NCBI GenBank assembly: GCA_023423335.1
Contig: JAFAFU010000013.1
Span: 45,121 to 109,120 of the forward strand
Length of the DNA: 64,000 nt
Reading direction: 5' to 3'
From: Bacillota bacterium
Lineage (GTDB): Bacteria > Bacillota > Clostridia > Lachnospirales > Lachnospiraceae
The notes under the pieces were generated by a model, which searched no databases, had not been told where the DNA came from, and worked only from the letters and a program-made list of their open reading frames with translations. Shown in pieces: positions 15,455 through 24,653 of the stretch (the first letter of the stretch is position 1; each line of letters starts with the position of its first letter). Both the position numbers and the translations under genes were made by a program.

Positions 15455-16548
15455 CAGAACAGAGAATAAGAATGAAACAGGAGCCTTTGATCCGAATTGT
15501 CAAAAAAACGGAGCCCTCCGTAGGGAAAACCATTGCGCTGTCCATCTTTGCCGTATTTGCCGCGATTCTGGCAGGAGGGATCTTTATCCTGGCTATCGGG
15601 CAGAATCCCTTCGCGATCTATGCCTCGATTGTCAAAGGTGCCTGGAGATCGGAGCTGGCAGCGAAGGGTACGATAAAGATAGCGATTCCACTCCTTATCG
15701 CCGCCCTTGGCATTACCCCGGCCTTCCAGATGAAGTTCTGGAACATCGGAGCAGAGGGACAGATCATTATGGGCGGAATTTTTGCCACCTATTTTGCCCT
15801 GCATTTTGATCATCTTCCCCATGGACTTTTGTTGGTGCTGATGTTTGCCGCAGGAATGATCGGCGGCGGACTCTGGGGACTGATTCCGGCTTATTTTAAA
15901 ACCAGGTTTGGAACAAATGAGACCCTGTTTACGCTGATGCTGAATTACATCGCATTATATATGATTAAGTTTTTTGTTGAGGGTCCCTGGCGTGATCCCA
16001 CCTCTTCCGGCTTTCCCAAGATAGCAACCTTCAAGGAGAATGCGAGATTGGACCAGATTTTTGGTGTCCATGCAGGCTGGCTGATTGGTTTGATTCTTGT
16101 AATCCTGCTGTTTGTCTATCTGAAGTTTACAAAGCAGGGCTATGAAATTAATGTGGTTGGTGAGAGCATTAACACCGCCCGCTACGCAGGAATGAATGTG
16201 AAGAAGATTATTCTCCGTACCATGTTTTTAAGCGGAGCAATCTGCGGCATCGCAGGTATGACCCAGGTTACCGGGGCAGCCTATACCCTGGGGGAAGGCG
16301 TTGCCGGCGGTGTCGGCTTTACGGCCATCACGGTTGCGTGGCTCTCAAAATTAAACCCTGTGGTAATCCTGGTAGTAACGGTTGGCTTCAGTATGCTGGA
16401 AAAGGGCTGTTCCGTTATGCAGAGTACCTTCGGATTGTCTTCTGCGGTATCCGGAATCCTTCAGGGAATTATCCTTTTCTTCATTTTGGGCTTTGATTTC
16501 TTCAACCATTACCGTTTTGCCTTTCGGAAGGGAGGGATTAAGAAATGA
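15451..16548 (+). CDS. nupP: Nucleoside ABC transporter permease 1
   Basis: The 365-residue permease of the BPD_transp_2 class has about nine or ten membrane spans, including GKTIALSIFAVFAAILAGGI after a 30-residue cytoplasmic N-terminus. Family landmarks are FWNIGAEGQIIMGGIFATY and GAICGIAGMTQVTGAAYTLG. It forms a heterodimeric channel with its downstream neighbour. Starts and stops overlap by four bases on both sides, so the operon is tightly translationally coupled. Confidence 0.9.
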   Translation: MTEQRIRMKQEPLIRIVKKTEPSVGKTIALSIFAVFAAILAGGIFILAIGQNPFAIYASIVKGAWRSELAAKGTIKIAIPLLIAALGITPAFQMKFWNIGAEGQIIMGGIFATYFALHFDHLPHGLLLVLMFAAGMIGGGLWGLIPAYFKTRFGTNETLFTLMLNYIALYMIKFFVEGPWRDPTSSGFPKIATFKENARLDQIFGVHAGWLIGLILVILLFVYLKFTKQGYEINVVGESINTARYAGMNVKKIILRTMFLSGAICGIAGMTQVTGAAYTLGEGVAGGVGFTAITVAWLSKLNPVVILVVTVGFSMLEKGCSVMQSTFGLSSAVSGILQGIILFFILGFDFFNHYRFAFRKGGIKK

Positions 16549-17495
16549 TCCTCAATTTCTTATTTGCAGCGATTAAGGCGGGGACTCCTTTGCTCTTCGG
16601 AACAACCGGAGAGATTATGACGCAGCGGTCCGGCAACCTGAATCTGGGTGTCGAAGGTATGATGTTCATGGGAGCCTTCATGGGTTTTTATACAGGCTAC
16701 CATACCGGCAGTCTGCCCCTGGCGCTCCTGGCCGCCTTTGTAATCGGAGTATTCGGCGCCCTGATTTATGCATTTGTTACGGTTACCTTGATGGCGAACC
16801 AGAATGTAGCCGGTCTTACTCTGACGATCTTCGGTACCGGAGTAGCCAAATTCTTCGGCGAGATTATGATCAAAAACGCCGGAGGCTCTCCGAAGCTTTC
16901 CACAGAGTTCATGGCCTCCGTAGCAGAGAAGCCGATCCCCGTCCTGGGGAATATCCCCGTAGCAGGAAAGCTGCTCTTCTCCCATAATCCGCTGGTATAT
17001 CTGTCGATCGTGATCGCTGTGATCTGCAGCGTCTATATCATGAGGACAAGGGCAGGCTTAAATATGAGGGCCGTCGGTGAGAATCCCGCGGCTGCGGACG
17101 CCGCAGGTATCCGGGTAACTTTGGTGAAATATACCCATATCCTGCTCGGAGGCGGTATCTGCGGGCTGGGGGGAGCCTATTTATCACTGATTAACGGAGG
17201 CGGAGTATGGAATAACAGCTCCGCAGTCAATGGACAGGGCTGGATTGCGGTAGCTTTAGTTATCTTTGCAAGCTGGAGTCCTGTCAAGGCGATTTTCGGC
17301 TCCCTGGTCTTCGGTGCCTTCAGCGTACTCCAGTTTTATATGCCGAAGGATATCATTCAGATTCCAAACGCTTTCTATGTCATGCTCCCCTTTGTGATTA
17401 CGATTATTGTTCTGGTAATCACCTCGATGAAAAAATCCGGGAAGGGTTCCCAGCCGGCAGGCTGCGGAGTTAATTATTTCCGGGAGGAACGATAA
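16545..17495 (+). CDS. nupQ: Nucleoside ABC transporter permease 2
   Basis: The 316-residue BPD_transp_2 permease has about eight membrane spans and the family landmarks RSGNLNLGVEGMMFMGAFMG and GENPAAADAAGIRVTLVKY. It pairs with the upstream permease to carry nucleosides. The C-terminus ends in a short positively charged tail after the last membrane helix. A terminator follows within 15 bases, closing the operon. Confidence 0.9.
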   Translation: MILNFLFAAIKAGTPLLFGTTGEIMTQRSGNLNLGVEGMMFMGAFMGFYTGYHTGSLPLALLAAFVIGVFGALIYAFVTVTLMANQNVAGLTLTIFGTGVAKFFGEIMIKNAGGSPKLSTEFMASVAEKPIPVLGNIPVAGKLLFSHNPLVYLSIVIAVICSVYIMRTRAGLNMRAVGENPAAADAAGIRVTLVKYTHILLGGGICGLGGAYLSLINGGGVWNNSSAVNGQGWIAVALVIFASWSPVKAIFGSLVFGAFSVLQFYMPKDIIQIPNAFYVMLPFVITIIVLVITSMKKSGKGSQPAGCGVNYFREER

Positions 17496-17508
17496 AAGTT
17501 AATATTTG

Positions 17509-17551
17509 TGCACTCCATTTGCGGACGATTTGTGCGGTGGAGTGCATTTTT
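17509..17551 (+). terminator. Terminator of the nucleoside importer operon
   Basis: TGCACTCCA (17509-17517) pairs with TGGAGTGCA (17538-17546), followed by TTTTTA. A standard Rho-independent terminator just after the nupQ stop. Confidence 0.85.
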
Positions 17552-17611
17552 ATACAATTGGGGAAAAGCCGGTAAAGCAAAAAAATATATAATTGCATAA
17601 ATATGGTTTTT

Positions 17612-17626
17612 TGTGATAACATCACA
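17612..17626. promoter_or_regulatory. Perfect inverted repeat TGTGAT-AAC-ATCACA before trxA
   Basis: The 15-base sequence TGTGATAACATCACA is a perfect 6-3-6 inverted repeat about 130 bases upstream of thioredoxin. It resembles Crp/Fnr or GntR half sites, but its odd centre does not match the even-centred Crp or Rex consensus. A Crp/Fnr-type gene follows two genes later, making it a candidate binder. Confidence 0.45.
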
Positions 17627-17755
17627 GAAGCCTCCTACGTATCGTGATATAGTAAGGATATAACAAAGCAATCAGATAAGAGGTTAATGACCAGCACGAA
17701 GGACCGGAGCAGATCACGGTGATTATAAATTTATCATGTATGAGGAGGAATTTGT

Positions 17756-18070
17756 ATGGCGGCAATCAAAATTACCAAGAATAATTTCAAAAAAGAGGTA
17801 TTGGAGTCGAAGGAACCGGTATTGCTTGATTTCTGGGCGAGCTGGTGCGGTCCCTGCCGTATGGTGGCACCGACCGTGGAGGAAATTGCCGACGAGGTAA
17901 TCGGCACAGCCAAGGTTGGCAAAGTCAATGTGGATGAGGAGTCGGAGCTGGCGGAGATGTTCCGGGTAATGAGCATCCCGACTTTGATGGTTATGAAGGA
18001 AGGGAAGGTATCTGCAACAGCGGTTGGGGTCAAACCGAAAAAAGACATCTTGAGAATGTTGGAAATTTAG
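17756..18070 (+). CDS. trxA: Thioredoxin
   Basis: The 104-residue protein is a complete thioredoxin with the redox site WCGPC in the context LLDFWASWCGPCRMVAP, the cis-proline loop MSIPTLMVMKEG and normal length. It reduces protein disulfides using thioredoxin reductase, which is not in the window. AGGAGG sits eight bases before ATG. It lies upstream of superoxide reductase in the same direction, suggesting a small redox-defence unit. Confidence 0.95.
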   Translation: MAAIKITKNNFKKEVLESKEPVLLDFWASWCGPCRMVAPTVEEIADEVIGTAKVGKVNVDEESELAEMFRVMSIPTLMVMKEGKVSATAVGVKPKKDILRMLEI

Positions 18071-18188
18071 GTTATAATGGAAGAGGCGGGTATATTCTTT
18101 GAGAATGAAATATACCGGTAAGCATATATTATACCTATTGATGATAACAGGTCCCGGGCTTGTTATAACAACAGAATTGAAAGGAGAG

Positions 18189-18578
18189 ATGTCTGTGCAG
18201 AAGGATGTTAAGTTTTACAGATGTAAGCATTGCGGCAATATAATAACAAAGTTTAATGATTCAGGAGTCAAAGTTGTTTGCTGCGGTGAGGAGATGGAGG
18301 ATTTGGTTGCCAACACAGTGGATGCTTCCAAAGAAAAGCACGTACCCGCTGTTTCCGTAGCAGGGAATATCGTAAAGGTAGAGGTTGGCAGCATAGCTCA
18401 TCCGATGGAAGAGAAGCACTATATCATGTGGATATATCTGCTGACCAAACAGGGTGGACAGATCAAATACCTGACTCCGGGTGAAGAGCCGAAAGCAGTA
18501 TTCGCTCTTGAGGAAGACAGCCTGGTTGCCGTATATGAATATTGCAATATCCATGGGCTCTGGAAGACAGAAGTCTAG
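18189..18578 (+). CDS. dfx: Desulfoferrodoxin / superoxide reductase
   Basis: A 129-residue two-domain superoxide reductase. The N-terminal desulforedoxin-like domain carries CKHCG and VVCCGEEM, the four cysteines of centre I; the catalytic domain has the centre II ligands in KHVPAV, SIAHPMEEKHYIMWI and YCNIHGLW. It reduces superoxide to peroxide without making oxygen, complementing rubrerythrin. ATG 18189 has AAAGGAGA ahead and gives the usual family length; a longer in-frame extension to 18099 is not supported. Confidence 0.93.
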   Translation: MSVQKDVKFYRCKHCGNIITKFNDSGVKVVCCGEEMEDLVANTVDASKEKHVPAVSVAGNIVKVEVGSIAHPMEEKHYIMWIYLLTKQGGQIKYLTPGEEPKAVFALEEDSLVAVYEYCNIHGLWKTEV

Positions 18579-18600
18579 TGTAACAGATATAACATAACAT

Positions 18601-18675
18601 GCATGCAGTACCGTAAATAATCCTTACAGGTATATCGCCACAGATAAGCCTGATGGAGCTACGGTACCTGCATGC
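18601..18675 (+). repeat. Long inverted repeat between dfx and the Crp/Fnr gene
   Basis: GCATGCAG plus TACCGTA (18601-18615) pair with TACGGTA plus CTGCATGC (18660-18675), with one bulged C. A 44-base loop contains a weaker CAGG/CCTG helix. TATTTTGTAT follows, so it may terminate the superoxide reductase transcript, but the large structured loop is unusual for a simple terminator. Confidence 0.65.
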
Positions 18676-18727
18676 TATTTTGTATATAATGAAAAATGTC
18701 ATGCTTTGCAAGATCGGAGTGAGCAAA

Positions 18728-19405
18728 ATGGAATATAAGGACAATAAGGGCTACTTTGCTGAAACGCTGGGCTTCTGGAAGGATCTGACGGAGACCCAGA
18801 AGAACACACTGCTACAATCCATTGTGAAAAAACAGTTTACCTGCGGGGAATCGATGCGGAGCAGCTCGGATAACTGTTCCGGTCTTTTCCTGATCCAAAG
18901 CGGACAGGTGAGAGCTTATATCATATCGGAGGGTGGGAAAGAAATAACCCTGTACCGGTTGTTTGACAGGGATGTCTGTATCTTCTCGGCTTCCTGTATC
19001 ATGAAGAATATTGCCTTTGATATTTATATTGAAGTGGAGAAGGAGACGACGGCCTTCTTAATTCCTATCGGAATTTTTAAGAAGCTTTCGGAGGAATCCC
19101 TGGCGGTAATGGCATTTACGAACCAGCTGATGGCCTCCCGCTTCACGGAGGTCATGTGGATTATGGAACAGGCGTTATTTATGAGCTTTGATAAGCGTCT
19201 GGCGAATTTTCTTCTGGAACAGTCTAATATCGAGGAATCGGACAGTCTTTGGATTACCCATGAAAAGATAGCGAATCACCTGGGTACTGCCAGGGAGGTT
19301 GTGACCCGGATGTTACATTATTTTCAGAATGAGGGAATGGTCACTTTAAAAAGAGGAGGCATTATAATCAGTAACCATAAGAAGCTGGAACAGTTGAATT
19401 CCTGA
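18728..19405 (+). CDS. Crp/Fnr-family transcriptional regulator
   Basis: The 225-residue protein has a cyclic-nucleotide-binding-like beta-barrel (GLFLIQSGQVRAYIISEGGKE) and a C-terminal winged helix with WITHEKIANHLGTAREVVTR as recognition region. A CysxxxxCys pair (CIFSASC) occurs in the sensor half, but there is no FNR-like four-cysteine N-terminus, so it is not a canonical iron-sulfur FNR. ATG 18728 follows GGAGTGAG; a longer frame from 18653 starts within the inverted repeat and is unlikely. Neighbouring redox genes suggest stress-related targets. Confidence 0.88.
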   Translation: MEYKDNKGYFAETLGFWKDLTETQKNTLLQSIVKKQFTCGESMRSSSDNCSGLFLIQSGQVRAYIISEGGKEITLYRLFDRDVCIFSASCIMKNIAFDIYIEVEKETTAFLIPIGIFKKLSEESLAVMAFTNQLMASRFTEVMWIMEQALFMSFDKRLANFLLEQSNIEESDSLWITHEKIANHLGTAREVVTRMLHYFQNEGMVTLKRGGIIISNHKKLEQLNS

Positions 19406-19458
19406 GGTGATTATGCTAAACTGGTATGGAATTTGATTCCAAGCATATAGGGAGAGCA

Positions 19459-19492
19459 GTAAATTTATGCCTGCGGCCCAAAGTTTGCAGGC
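19459..19492 (+). repeat. 5'-leader hairpin, copy 1 (TGCCTGCGGCC type)
   Basis: TAAATTTATGCCTGCGGCC, then AAAG and TTTGCAGGC, lies 25 bases before the permease start. GCCTGC pairs with GCAGGC. A near-identical element occurs at 22945-22979 before a different gene. Confidence 0.6.
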
Positions 19493-19516
19493 TTTAATGA
19501 AAGGCATGGTTATTAT

Positions 19517-22000
19517 ATGAAGATATTACTAAAGCATATCCTGCGGAATATCCGGCAGTATAAGTTCCGCAGTACCCTGATCATATTTTCCCTGGCGGTT
19601 TCCACCATGGTAATGTTCTTAAATCTGACGATTAAGGATGATATCACGACGAAATATACCTCGGTACTTTTGGGGGCATACCAGCATTATGATCTGTCTG
19701 TTTTCAGCAATCATTATGATACCGACGGGTATTTTGATTTAAAGGATCTCAATTTGTCCATGACAGAGGCGGAGAATATCATGTACAACGTCAACGCGTA
19801 CGGGATATATGATAATGACGGCCAAAGCCTTACTGTTGTCCTGAGGGGCTGCGACCGTAAACAGCTACAGGAGACACAGCTATGTGAGCTGGAAGAGAAA
19901 AGTCCCGATTTTGATCTGAATAATCCCACCCAAATTATCATCAGCCGGAGAACAGCAGATAAGTTTGACTGGAAGCTGGGGGATTTAATCCGGATATTCA
20001 CCAATGAGGGGGAGACCGTCTTAAGCATTGCCGGTGTGGCAAAAACCTCCGGTTTGTTTCTGATAGAATATGACGATATCAATATGTTTACTACGGTGGA
20101 TTATGCACAGCGGCTGTCCGACCGGGAGGGCAAGCTCCAGTCCGTATATCTTGACCTTCCGGAGAAGGCGGACCCAGAGGCGGTACAACAAAGCATCCTA
20201 GATTCCAATGAGCACTTCGAGGTCAGGATATTAGTAAATAAGGAAGCAATCAGCAGCGGATTAACCACGATCAATCAGCTGCTGAATATCATACTGGCCA
20301 TGGTGATCGGACTTAATTTGTATATCATAGCCTCCTTGATAAAGTTAATGATGGCGACCAGGATGCCGGTCGTCGGAACCTTCCGCAGTGTCGGGGCAAC
20401 GAAGGGAAAGATGAATTTCATCCTGATTCTGGAAAATGCCGTATTCGGTCTGATCGGTTCCGGTCTGGGAATTGTGTTTGGGATTTTGCTTCGGAAACCG
20501 ATGTCCGGCATCTTTCTCAACGCAGGGGATGCTTTTCAATTCCTGGAGGTAAAGCTGGAATATAAGCCGTCCTATTTTGTGTATTCGATTCTGTTCTCCA
20601 TCGGGCTGCAGGTTATCATTTCCCTGTCCTCAATTTTAAAAGCAAGCAGGAGATCAATTAAGGACAATATCTTTAATACCCTGAGTACCATGCCCGGACT
20701 GTCCTTAAGAAAAACCATCCTGGGAGTGGTTTTGTTTGCGGCTTCCGTGGTATTGTATTTTATTAATACAAAGTATGTCTTCTATCTTGCGTTGCCGTCC
20801 CTGCTGCTGGCACTTGCGGGAACCGTGTTTATGACTCCGTTACTGACAAAGCTCATAACCGGACCTTTGGCTGCCCTCTCGGGAAGATTATTCGGAGGAC
20901 CTGCCGGGCTGGGGATGAAAGCAGTCTCCGCCAGTAAGACGATCCGGTCCAGCATCACCTTAATCACCGTGGGCCTATCCCTGGTCATCACGGTATATGC
21001 GGCAACAAACTCCTTTAATGAGATTTTCCGCAGCTTTGCCAAATATTCGGAGTATGATATCAGTATCTCCTGGCTGAGCAAGGAGGAGGGGGAATACCGG
21101 TTTATTGAAGAGCTTGACGGGGTTGAACAGATCGGGTTCAACTACAACAGCTATATCGGGGGGCCCATCAACGGGAAGGATGCCTTCTACCATATCCTGG
21201 GAACGGATGAATTCGATTCCGGCATTAAAGGGAATCAGGAGCAGCTATCAAAGCTGTCAGAGGATGAGATACTGGTGGATGAGTATTATGCCAGGGTACA
21301 TGATTATAAGATCGGGGATAAGCTTAATCTGGAGATTGATGTTTTCGAGAACGGATCAGGCACCTATAAGGTGGCAGGGTTCATGGATGCAACCTATTAT
21401 TCAACCCAACGGAACGTTATAATCATGAAGGAAGCCGAGTATAAGAAGGTATTCGGAAATATACCTTCCTCTATTGAAGTATATACGGACCGGGATGCGG
21501 ATGAAATAAAAAACCTTCTGATGAGGGAAATGGCCGGATCCGGGGTATACATAGAGACTTTGGAAGAGGATATGGCTCAGCAAAAGAGCAGCAACCAGTC
21601 CGTCATCAATATGGCCACCGGCATTCTTGGATTATCGATCATCCTTGCGGTATGTGGCCTGTTAAATAACCAGATGATTGGTTTCATTCAGAGGAAAAGA
21701 GAATATGCAGTGCTGTATTCCATATCCATGAGCCGAGCCCAATTAAGAAAGATGATTTTCTTTGAGACACTTGGCACCTTTCTGACAGGGGGTATCTTTG
21801 CAGCGGGTCTAAGCTGGTGGCTGATTAAGCTGCTTTACGTTGTATTGATGGGTATTGGCATGGGATATCCATTGGAGCTCGGGGCAGAAAAGCTTCTGCA
21901 GCTGCTGGGTGTTGTATTCGTTTTACTATTAACCACATCGGTTTCGCCGATGCGTAAAATCAGTAAGCTGAGAGTCATCGAAGAGATCAAATATGAATAA
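19517..22000 (+). CDS. FtsX/MacB-type ABC transporter permease
   Basis: The 827-residue membrane protein has one N-terminal span (about residues 18-38), a large extracellular domain, an FtsX core of three spans (around 255-385), further spans near 400-450, a second extracellular domain and a C-terminal FtsX core. This duplicated layout matches Firmicutes antimicrobial-peptide or lipoprotein-type exporters. The ATPase follows 90 bases later. Its function may be peptide export, resistance or signalling; no two-component genes lie adjacent to settle this. Confidence 0.85.
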   Translation: MKILLKHILRNIRQYKFRSTLIIFSLAVSTMVMFLNLTIKDDITTKYTSVLLGAYQHYDLSVFSNHYDTDGYFDLKDLNLSMTEAENIMYNVNAYGIYDNDGQSLTVVLRGCDRKQLQETQLCELEEKSPDFDLNNPTQIIISRRTADKFDWKLGDLIRIFTNEGETVLSIAGVAKTSGLFLIEYDDINMFTTVDYAQRLSDREGKLQSVYLDLPEKADPEAVQQSILDSNEHFEVRILVNKEAISSGLTTINQLLNIILAMVIGLNLYIIASLIKLMMATRMPVVGTFRSVGATKGKMNFILILENAVFGLIGSGLGIVFGILLRKPMSGIFLNAGDAFQFLEVKLEYKPSYFVYSILFSIGLQVIISLSSILKASRRSIKDNIFNTLSTMPGLSLRKTILGVVLFAASVVLYFINTKYVFYLALPSLLLALAGTVFMTPLLTKLITGPLAALSGRLFGGPAGLGMKAVSASKTIRSSITLITVGLSLVITVYAATNSFNEIFRSFAKYSEYDISISWLSKEEGEYRFIEELDGVEQIGFNYNSYIGGPINGKDAFYHILGTDEFDSGIKGNQEQLSKLSEDEILVDEYYARVHDYKIGDKLNLEIDVFENGSGTYKVAGFMDATYYSTQRNVIIMKEAEYKKVFGNIPSSIEVYTDRDADEIKNLLMREMAGSGVYIETLEEDMAQQKSSNQSVINMATGILGLSIILAVCGLLNNQMIGFIQRKREYAVLYSISMSRAQLRKMIFFETLGTFLTGGIFAAGLSWWLIKLLYVVLMGIGMGYPLELGAEKLLQLLGVVFVLLLTTSVSPMRKISKLRVIEEIKYE

Positions 22001-22020
22001 TGCCCATAAAATGGCATAGA

Positions 22021-22059
22021 GAAACCCGCAAAGCGTGTTTCTTCCGGGTTTCGTATTTT
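22021..22059 (+). terminator. Intercistronic terminator-like hairpin
   Basis: GAAACCCG (22021-22028) pairs perfectly with CGGGTTTC (22045-22052), followed by GTATTTTA. It lies between permease and ATPase genes of one transport system and may lower downstream expression rather than end the operon. Confidence 0.5.
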
Positions 22060-22061
22060 AT

Positions 22062-22086
22062 CGCCGCATAGGCGGCGGAATGGAGG
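22062..22086 (+). promoter_or_regulatory. Stem-loop directly before the TGGAGG ribosome binding site
   Basis: CGCCGC (22062-22067), loop ATAG, GCGGCG (22072-22077) form a perfect six-base stem; GAATGGAGG follows at once. Similar stem-plus-TGGAGG modules precede genes at 32520, 35436 and 37620. Confidence 0.55.
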
Positions 22087-22091
22087 TATAT

Positions 22092-22784
22092 ATGGAACAG
22101 ATCATACGTGTTGATAACTTATATAAATCTTTCGGGGAAGGGGACAGTCTCGTTGAAGTTCTGAAGGGGATCAGCTTTGGCGTTGAGAAAGGAGAATTCA
22201 TCTCCATCATGGGGGCCTCCGGCTGCGGTAAAAGCACCCTGCTGTATTTGCTGGGGGCTCTGGATGCACCGGATAAGGGAACAGTCCATATCCATGACAA
22301 AGATGTGAATAAGCTGAAGGACAAGGAGAAGAGCCGGATCCGACGCTCCGAAATCGGATTCGTATTCCAGTTCTATAATCTGGTCCAGAATCTGACGGTG
22401 GAGGAGAATATCCTTCTTCCGCTGATTATGGACGGAAAAAAGCCCTCTTCCTATGAGAAGGAGTTAAAGGATATTCTGGAGATTGTCGGGCTTACCGATA
22501 AACGTAAGGTAATTCCCAGTAAGCTCTCCGGCGGGCAGCAGCAGAGAGTGGCCATCGCCAGATCCGTAATTGCCTCACCGGATATTATATTGGCGGACGA
22601 GCCTACCGGGAACCTGGACAGCAAGTCCGGAACGGAGATTATGGATTTATTTAAACGGATTAACGAAGAGAAGAAGATAACCATATTACAGGTAACCCAC
22701 TCCGGAGAGGCTGCGGATTACGGACGCAGGATAATCCACTTGAAGGACGGCAGGATTGAACGTGACCAGAAGGAAGAAATATAA
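22092..22784 (+). CDS. MacB/LolD-type ABC transporter ATP-binding protein
   Basis: The 230-residue ATPase partners the large upstream permease. Motifs: Walker A MGASGCGKSTL, Q-loop FVFQFYNLVQNLTVEEN, signature LSGGQQQR, Walker B IILADEPTGNLDS, switch VTHSGEAADYG. The wording QNLTVEEN and DEPTGNLDS is typical of the MacB/LolD/BceA group. ATG 22092 follows TGGAGG by five bases; an in-frame extension to 22035 runs through a hairpin and is rejected. Confidence 0.92.
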   Translation: MEQIIRVDNLYKSFGEGDSLVEVLKGISFGVEKGEFISIMGASGCGKSTLLYLLGALDAPDKGTVHIHDKDVNKLKDKEKSRIRRSEIGFVFQFYNLVQNLTVEENILLPLIMDGKKPSSYEKELKDILEIVGLTDKRKVIPSKLSGGQQQRVAIARSVIASPDIILADEPTGNLDSKSGTEIMDLFKRINEEKKITILQVTHSGEAADYGRRIIHLKDGRIERDQKEEI

Positions 22785-22790
22785 GATAAA

Positions 22791-22821
22791 TTGGAACAAA
22801 ACAAGGTTTCTATGTTATAAT
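22791..22821 (+). promoter_or_regulatory. Promoter of the beta-CASP nuclease gene
   Basis: TTGGAA (22791-22796) and an extended -10 TGTTATAAT (TATAAT at 22816-22821) are 19 bases apart; the extended -10 can compensate for the long spacer. Confidence 0.5.
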
Positions 22822-22944
22822 GGGGGTACATATCCAGGAAGGATCATAAGAATCCGTATACCGGAGCTTTCTGTCAGCCTATTTACGGAAGTGTGACCCG
22901 GTTACGAAGGAACAAGGTATGATGATGAAAATCGATTTACACAA

Positions 22945-22979
22945 GGTAAATTAATGCCTGCGGCCGAAAAGTCTGCAGG
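22945..22979 (+). repeat. 5'-leader hairpin, copy 2 (TGCCTGCGGCC type)
   Basis: TAAATTAATGCCTGCGGCC, GAAAAG, TCTGCAGGC lies about 20 bases before the nuclease start. It differs from the copy at 19459-19492 by a few bases and keeps the GCCTGC/GCAGGC stem. Confidence 0.6.
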
Positions 22980-22999
22980 CCAAGAGGAGGCAGGTTTTG

Positions 23000-24601
23000 A
23001 TGAGATTGACATTTTTGGGTGCAACACACGAGGTGACAGGAAGCTGTTTCTATCTGGAAGCTTGCGGCAAGCATATCTTGATTGACTGCGGCATGGAACA
23101 GGGAAGGGATGCCTTTGAAAACCAGGAAATCCCCATACCTTCCGCGCAGATGGATGCCGTATTATTGACCCATGCCCATATGGATCATTCAGGCAAGCTT
23201 CCGATGCTATACAACGAAGGCTTTCGGGGAGCCATACATTCTACCGGCGCAACCGCGGCACTCTGTGATATCATGCTCCGTGACAGTGCTCACATCCAGA
23301 TGGCGGAAGCGGAATGGAGAAATCGTAAAGGGAAACGTTCCGGAGATAAGGAGTTTACGCCAATTTATAATATGGAGGATGCGTTGGCTACGATCCGGCT
23401 GTTCACACCCCATGATTATGGGAAGCGTTTTACCCTGTTTGAGGGAATTGATGTCCGTTTTACAGATGTAGGCCATCTGCTTGGTTCAGCCAGTATCGAA
23501 CTCTGGATTACGGAGGAGGGAATTACAAAGAAGCTGGTGTTCTCGGGAGATATCGGTAATCTGAACCAGCCTTTGATTAATGACCCTCAATATATACAGG
23601 AGGCAGATTATGTGGTCATGGAATCCACCTACGGCGACCGTAACCATGCGGAGGTTCCCGATTATGTCAGTGAACTCAGTGAGGTGATACAGACTACCTT
23701 AGACCGTGGAGGTAACGTCGTCATTCCGTCCTTTGCGATCGGCAGAACTCAGGTATTATTATATTTTATCCGGAAAATCAAGGAAGACCGCCTGGTAAAA
23801 GGCCATGGGGATTTCAAGGTTTATGTGGACAGCCCTCTGGCAATTGAAGCGACCCAGATTTATGAGAAAAATATGAACGGGTACTTTGACAAGGAAGCGA
23901 TGGGACTGATCAACAAGGGTATCAATCCCATTAAATTCCCGGGACTTAGGACCTCTATTACCTCGGACGAATCAAAGGCGATTAATTTTGATGACGAACC
24001 GAAGGTGATCATCTCTGCGGCGGGTATGTGTGATGCGGGAAGAATACGCCACCACTTAAAGCATAATTTATGGAGACCGGAAAGTACCATATTGTTTGTG
24101 GGATATCAGTCCGTCGGAACGCTTGGGCGGATCCTCCAGGATGGCGCCAAAGAGGTCAAGCTGTTCGGTGAAATCATCAATGTCAGTGCCGAGATCAAAA
24201 AATTAGCCGGATTCAGCGGCCATGCGGATCGGAATGGACTGCTTGCATGGCTGCAGGCCTTTGAGAAAAAGCCCCAGCGGGTTTTTGTGGTCCATGGAGA
24301 TGATCAGGTCTGCGAGCTGTTTACCGCTCATCTCAGGGATGAGCTGGGCTACAATGCAACAGCACCTTACAGTGGGACCGTCTATGATCTTGCAAGTAAT
24401 CTCTGTGTGAACGAGGGCAAAGCTATTCCTGTGGAGAAGAAAGAAGAGCGGTATGGGAAGGTTGATTCTGTCTTTGAACGTCTGGTTAGCGCAGGGAAAC
24501 GCCTGGTTGCCGTTATCCAGCGTAACAAGGGCGGAGCGAATAAGGATATAGCCAAATTTGCTGATCAGATTAATTCGCTTTGTGATAAATGGGACCGATA
24601 A
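23000..24601 (+). CDS. Metallo-beta-lactamase/beta-CASP RNase-like protein
   Basis: The 533-residue protein has the metallo-beta-lactamase zinc motif THAHMDHSG near residue 55, further ligands in FTDVGHLLGSASIE and VFSGDIG, a beta-CASP domain (FAIGRTQVLLYF) and the C-terminal RMMBL part with GFSGHADRNGL and VFVVHGD. This is the CPSF/Ysh1-like group of RNA-processing nucleases, cytoplasmic. TTG 22997 is directly before ATG 23000; the ATG, eight bases after GAGGAGG, is chosen. Target RNAs cannot be inferred. Confidence 0.9.
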   Translation: MRLTFLGATHEVTGSCFYLEACGKHILIDCGMEQGRDAFENQEIPIPSAQMDAVLLTHAHMDHSGKLPMLYNEGFRGAIHSTGATAALCDIMLRDSAHIQMAEAEWRNRKGKRSGDKEFTPIYNMEDALATIRLFTPHDYGKRFTLFEGIDVRFTDVGHLLGSASIELWITEEGITKKLVFSGDIGNLNQPLINDPQYIQEADYVVMESTYGDRNHAEVPDYVSELSEVIQTTLDRGGNVVIPSFAIGRTQVLLYFIRKIKEDRLVKGHGDFKVYVDSPLAIEATQIYEKNMNGYFDKEAMGLINKGINPIKFPGLRTSITSDESKAINFDDEPKVIISAAGMCDAGRIRHHLKHNLWRPESTILFVGYQSVGTLGRILQDGAKEVKLFGEIINVSAEIKKLAGFSGHADRNGLLAWLQAFEKKPQRVFVVHGDDQVCELFTAHLRDELGYNATAPYSGTVYDLASNLCVNEGKAIPVEKKEERYGKVDSVFERLVSAGKRLVAVIQRNKGGANKDIAKFADQINSLCDKWDR

Positions 24602-24653
24602 GGTTAAATATAGAATAGTATAGGAAGCAGATATTTAAGAGAGGTGACCTGCA

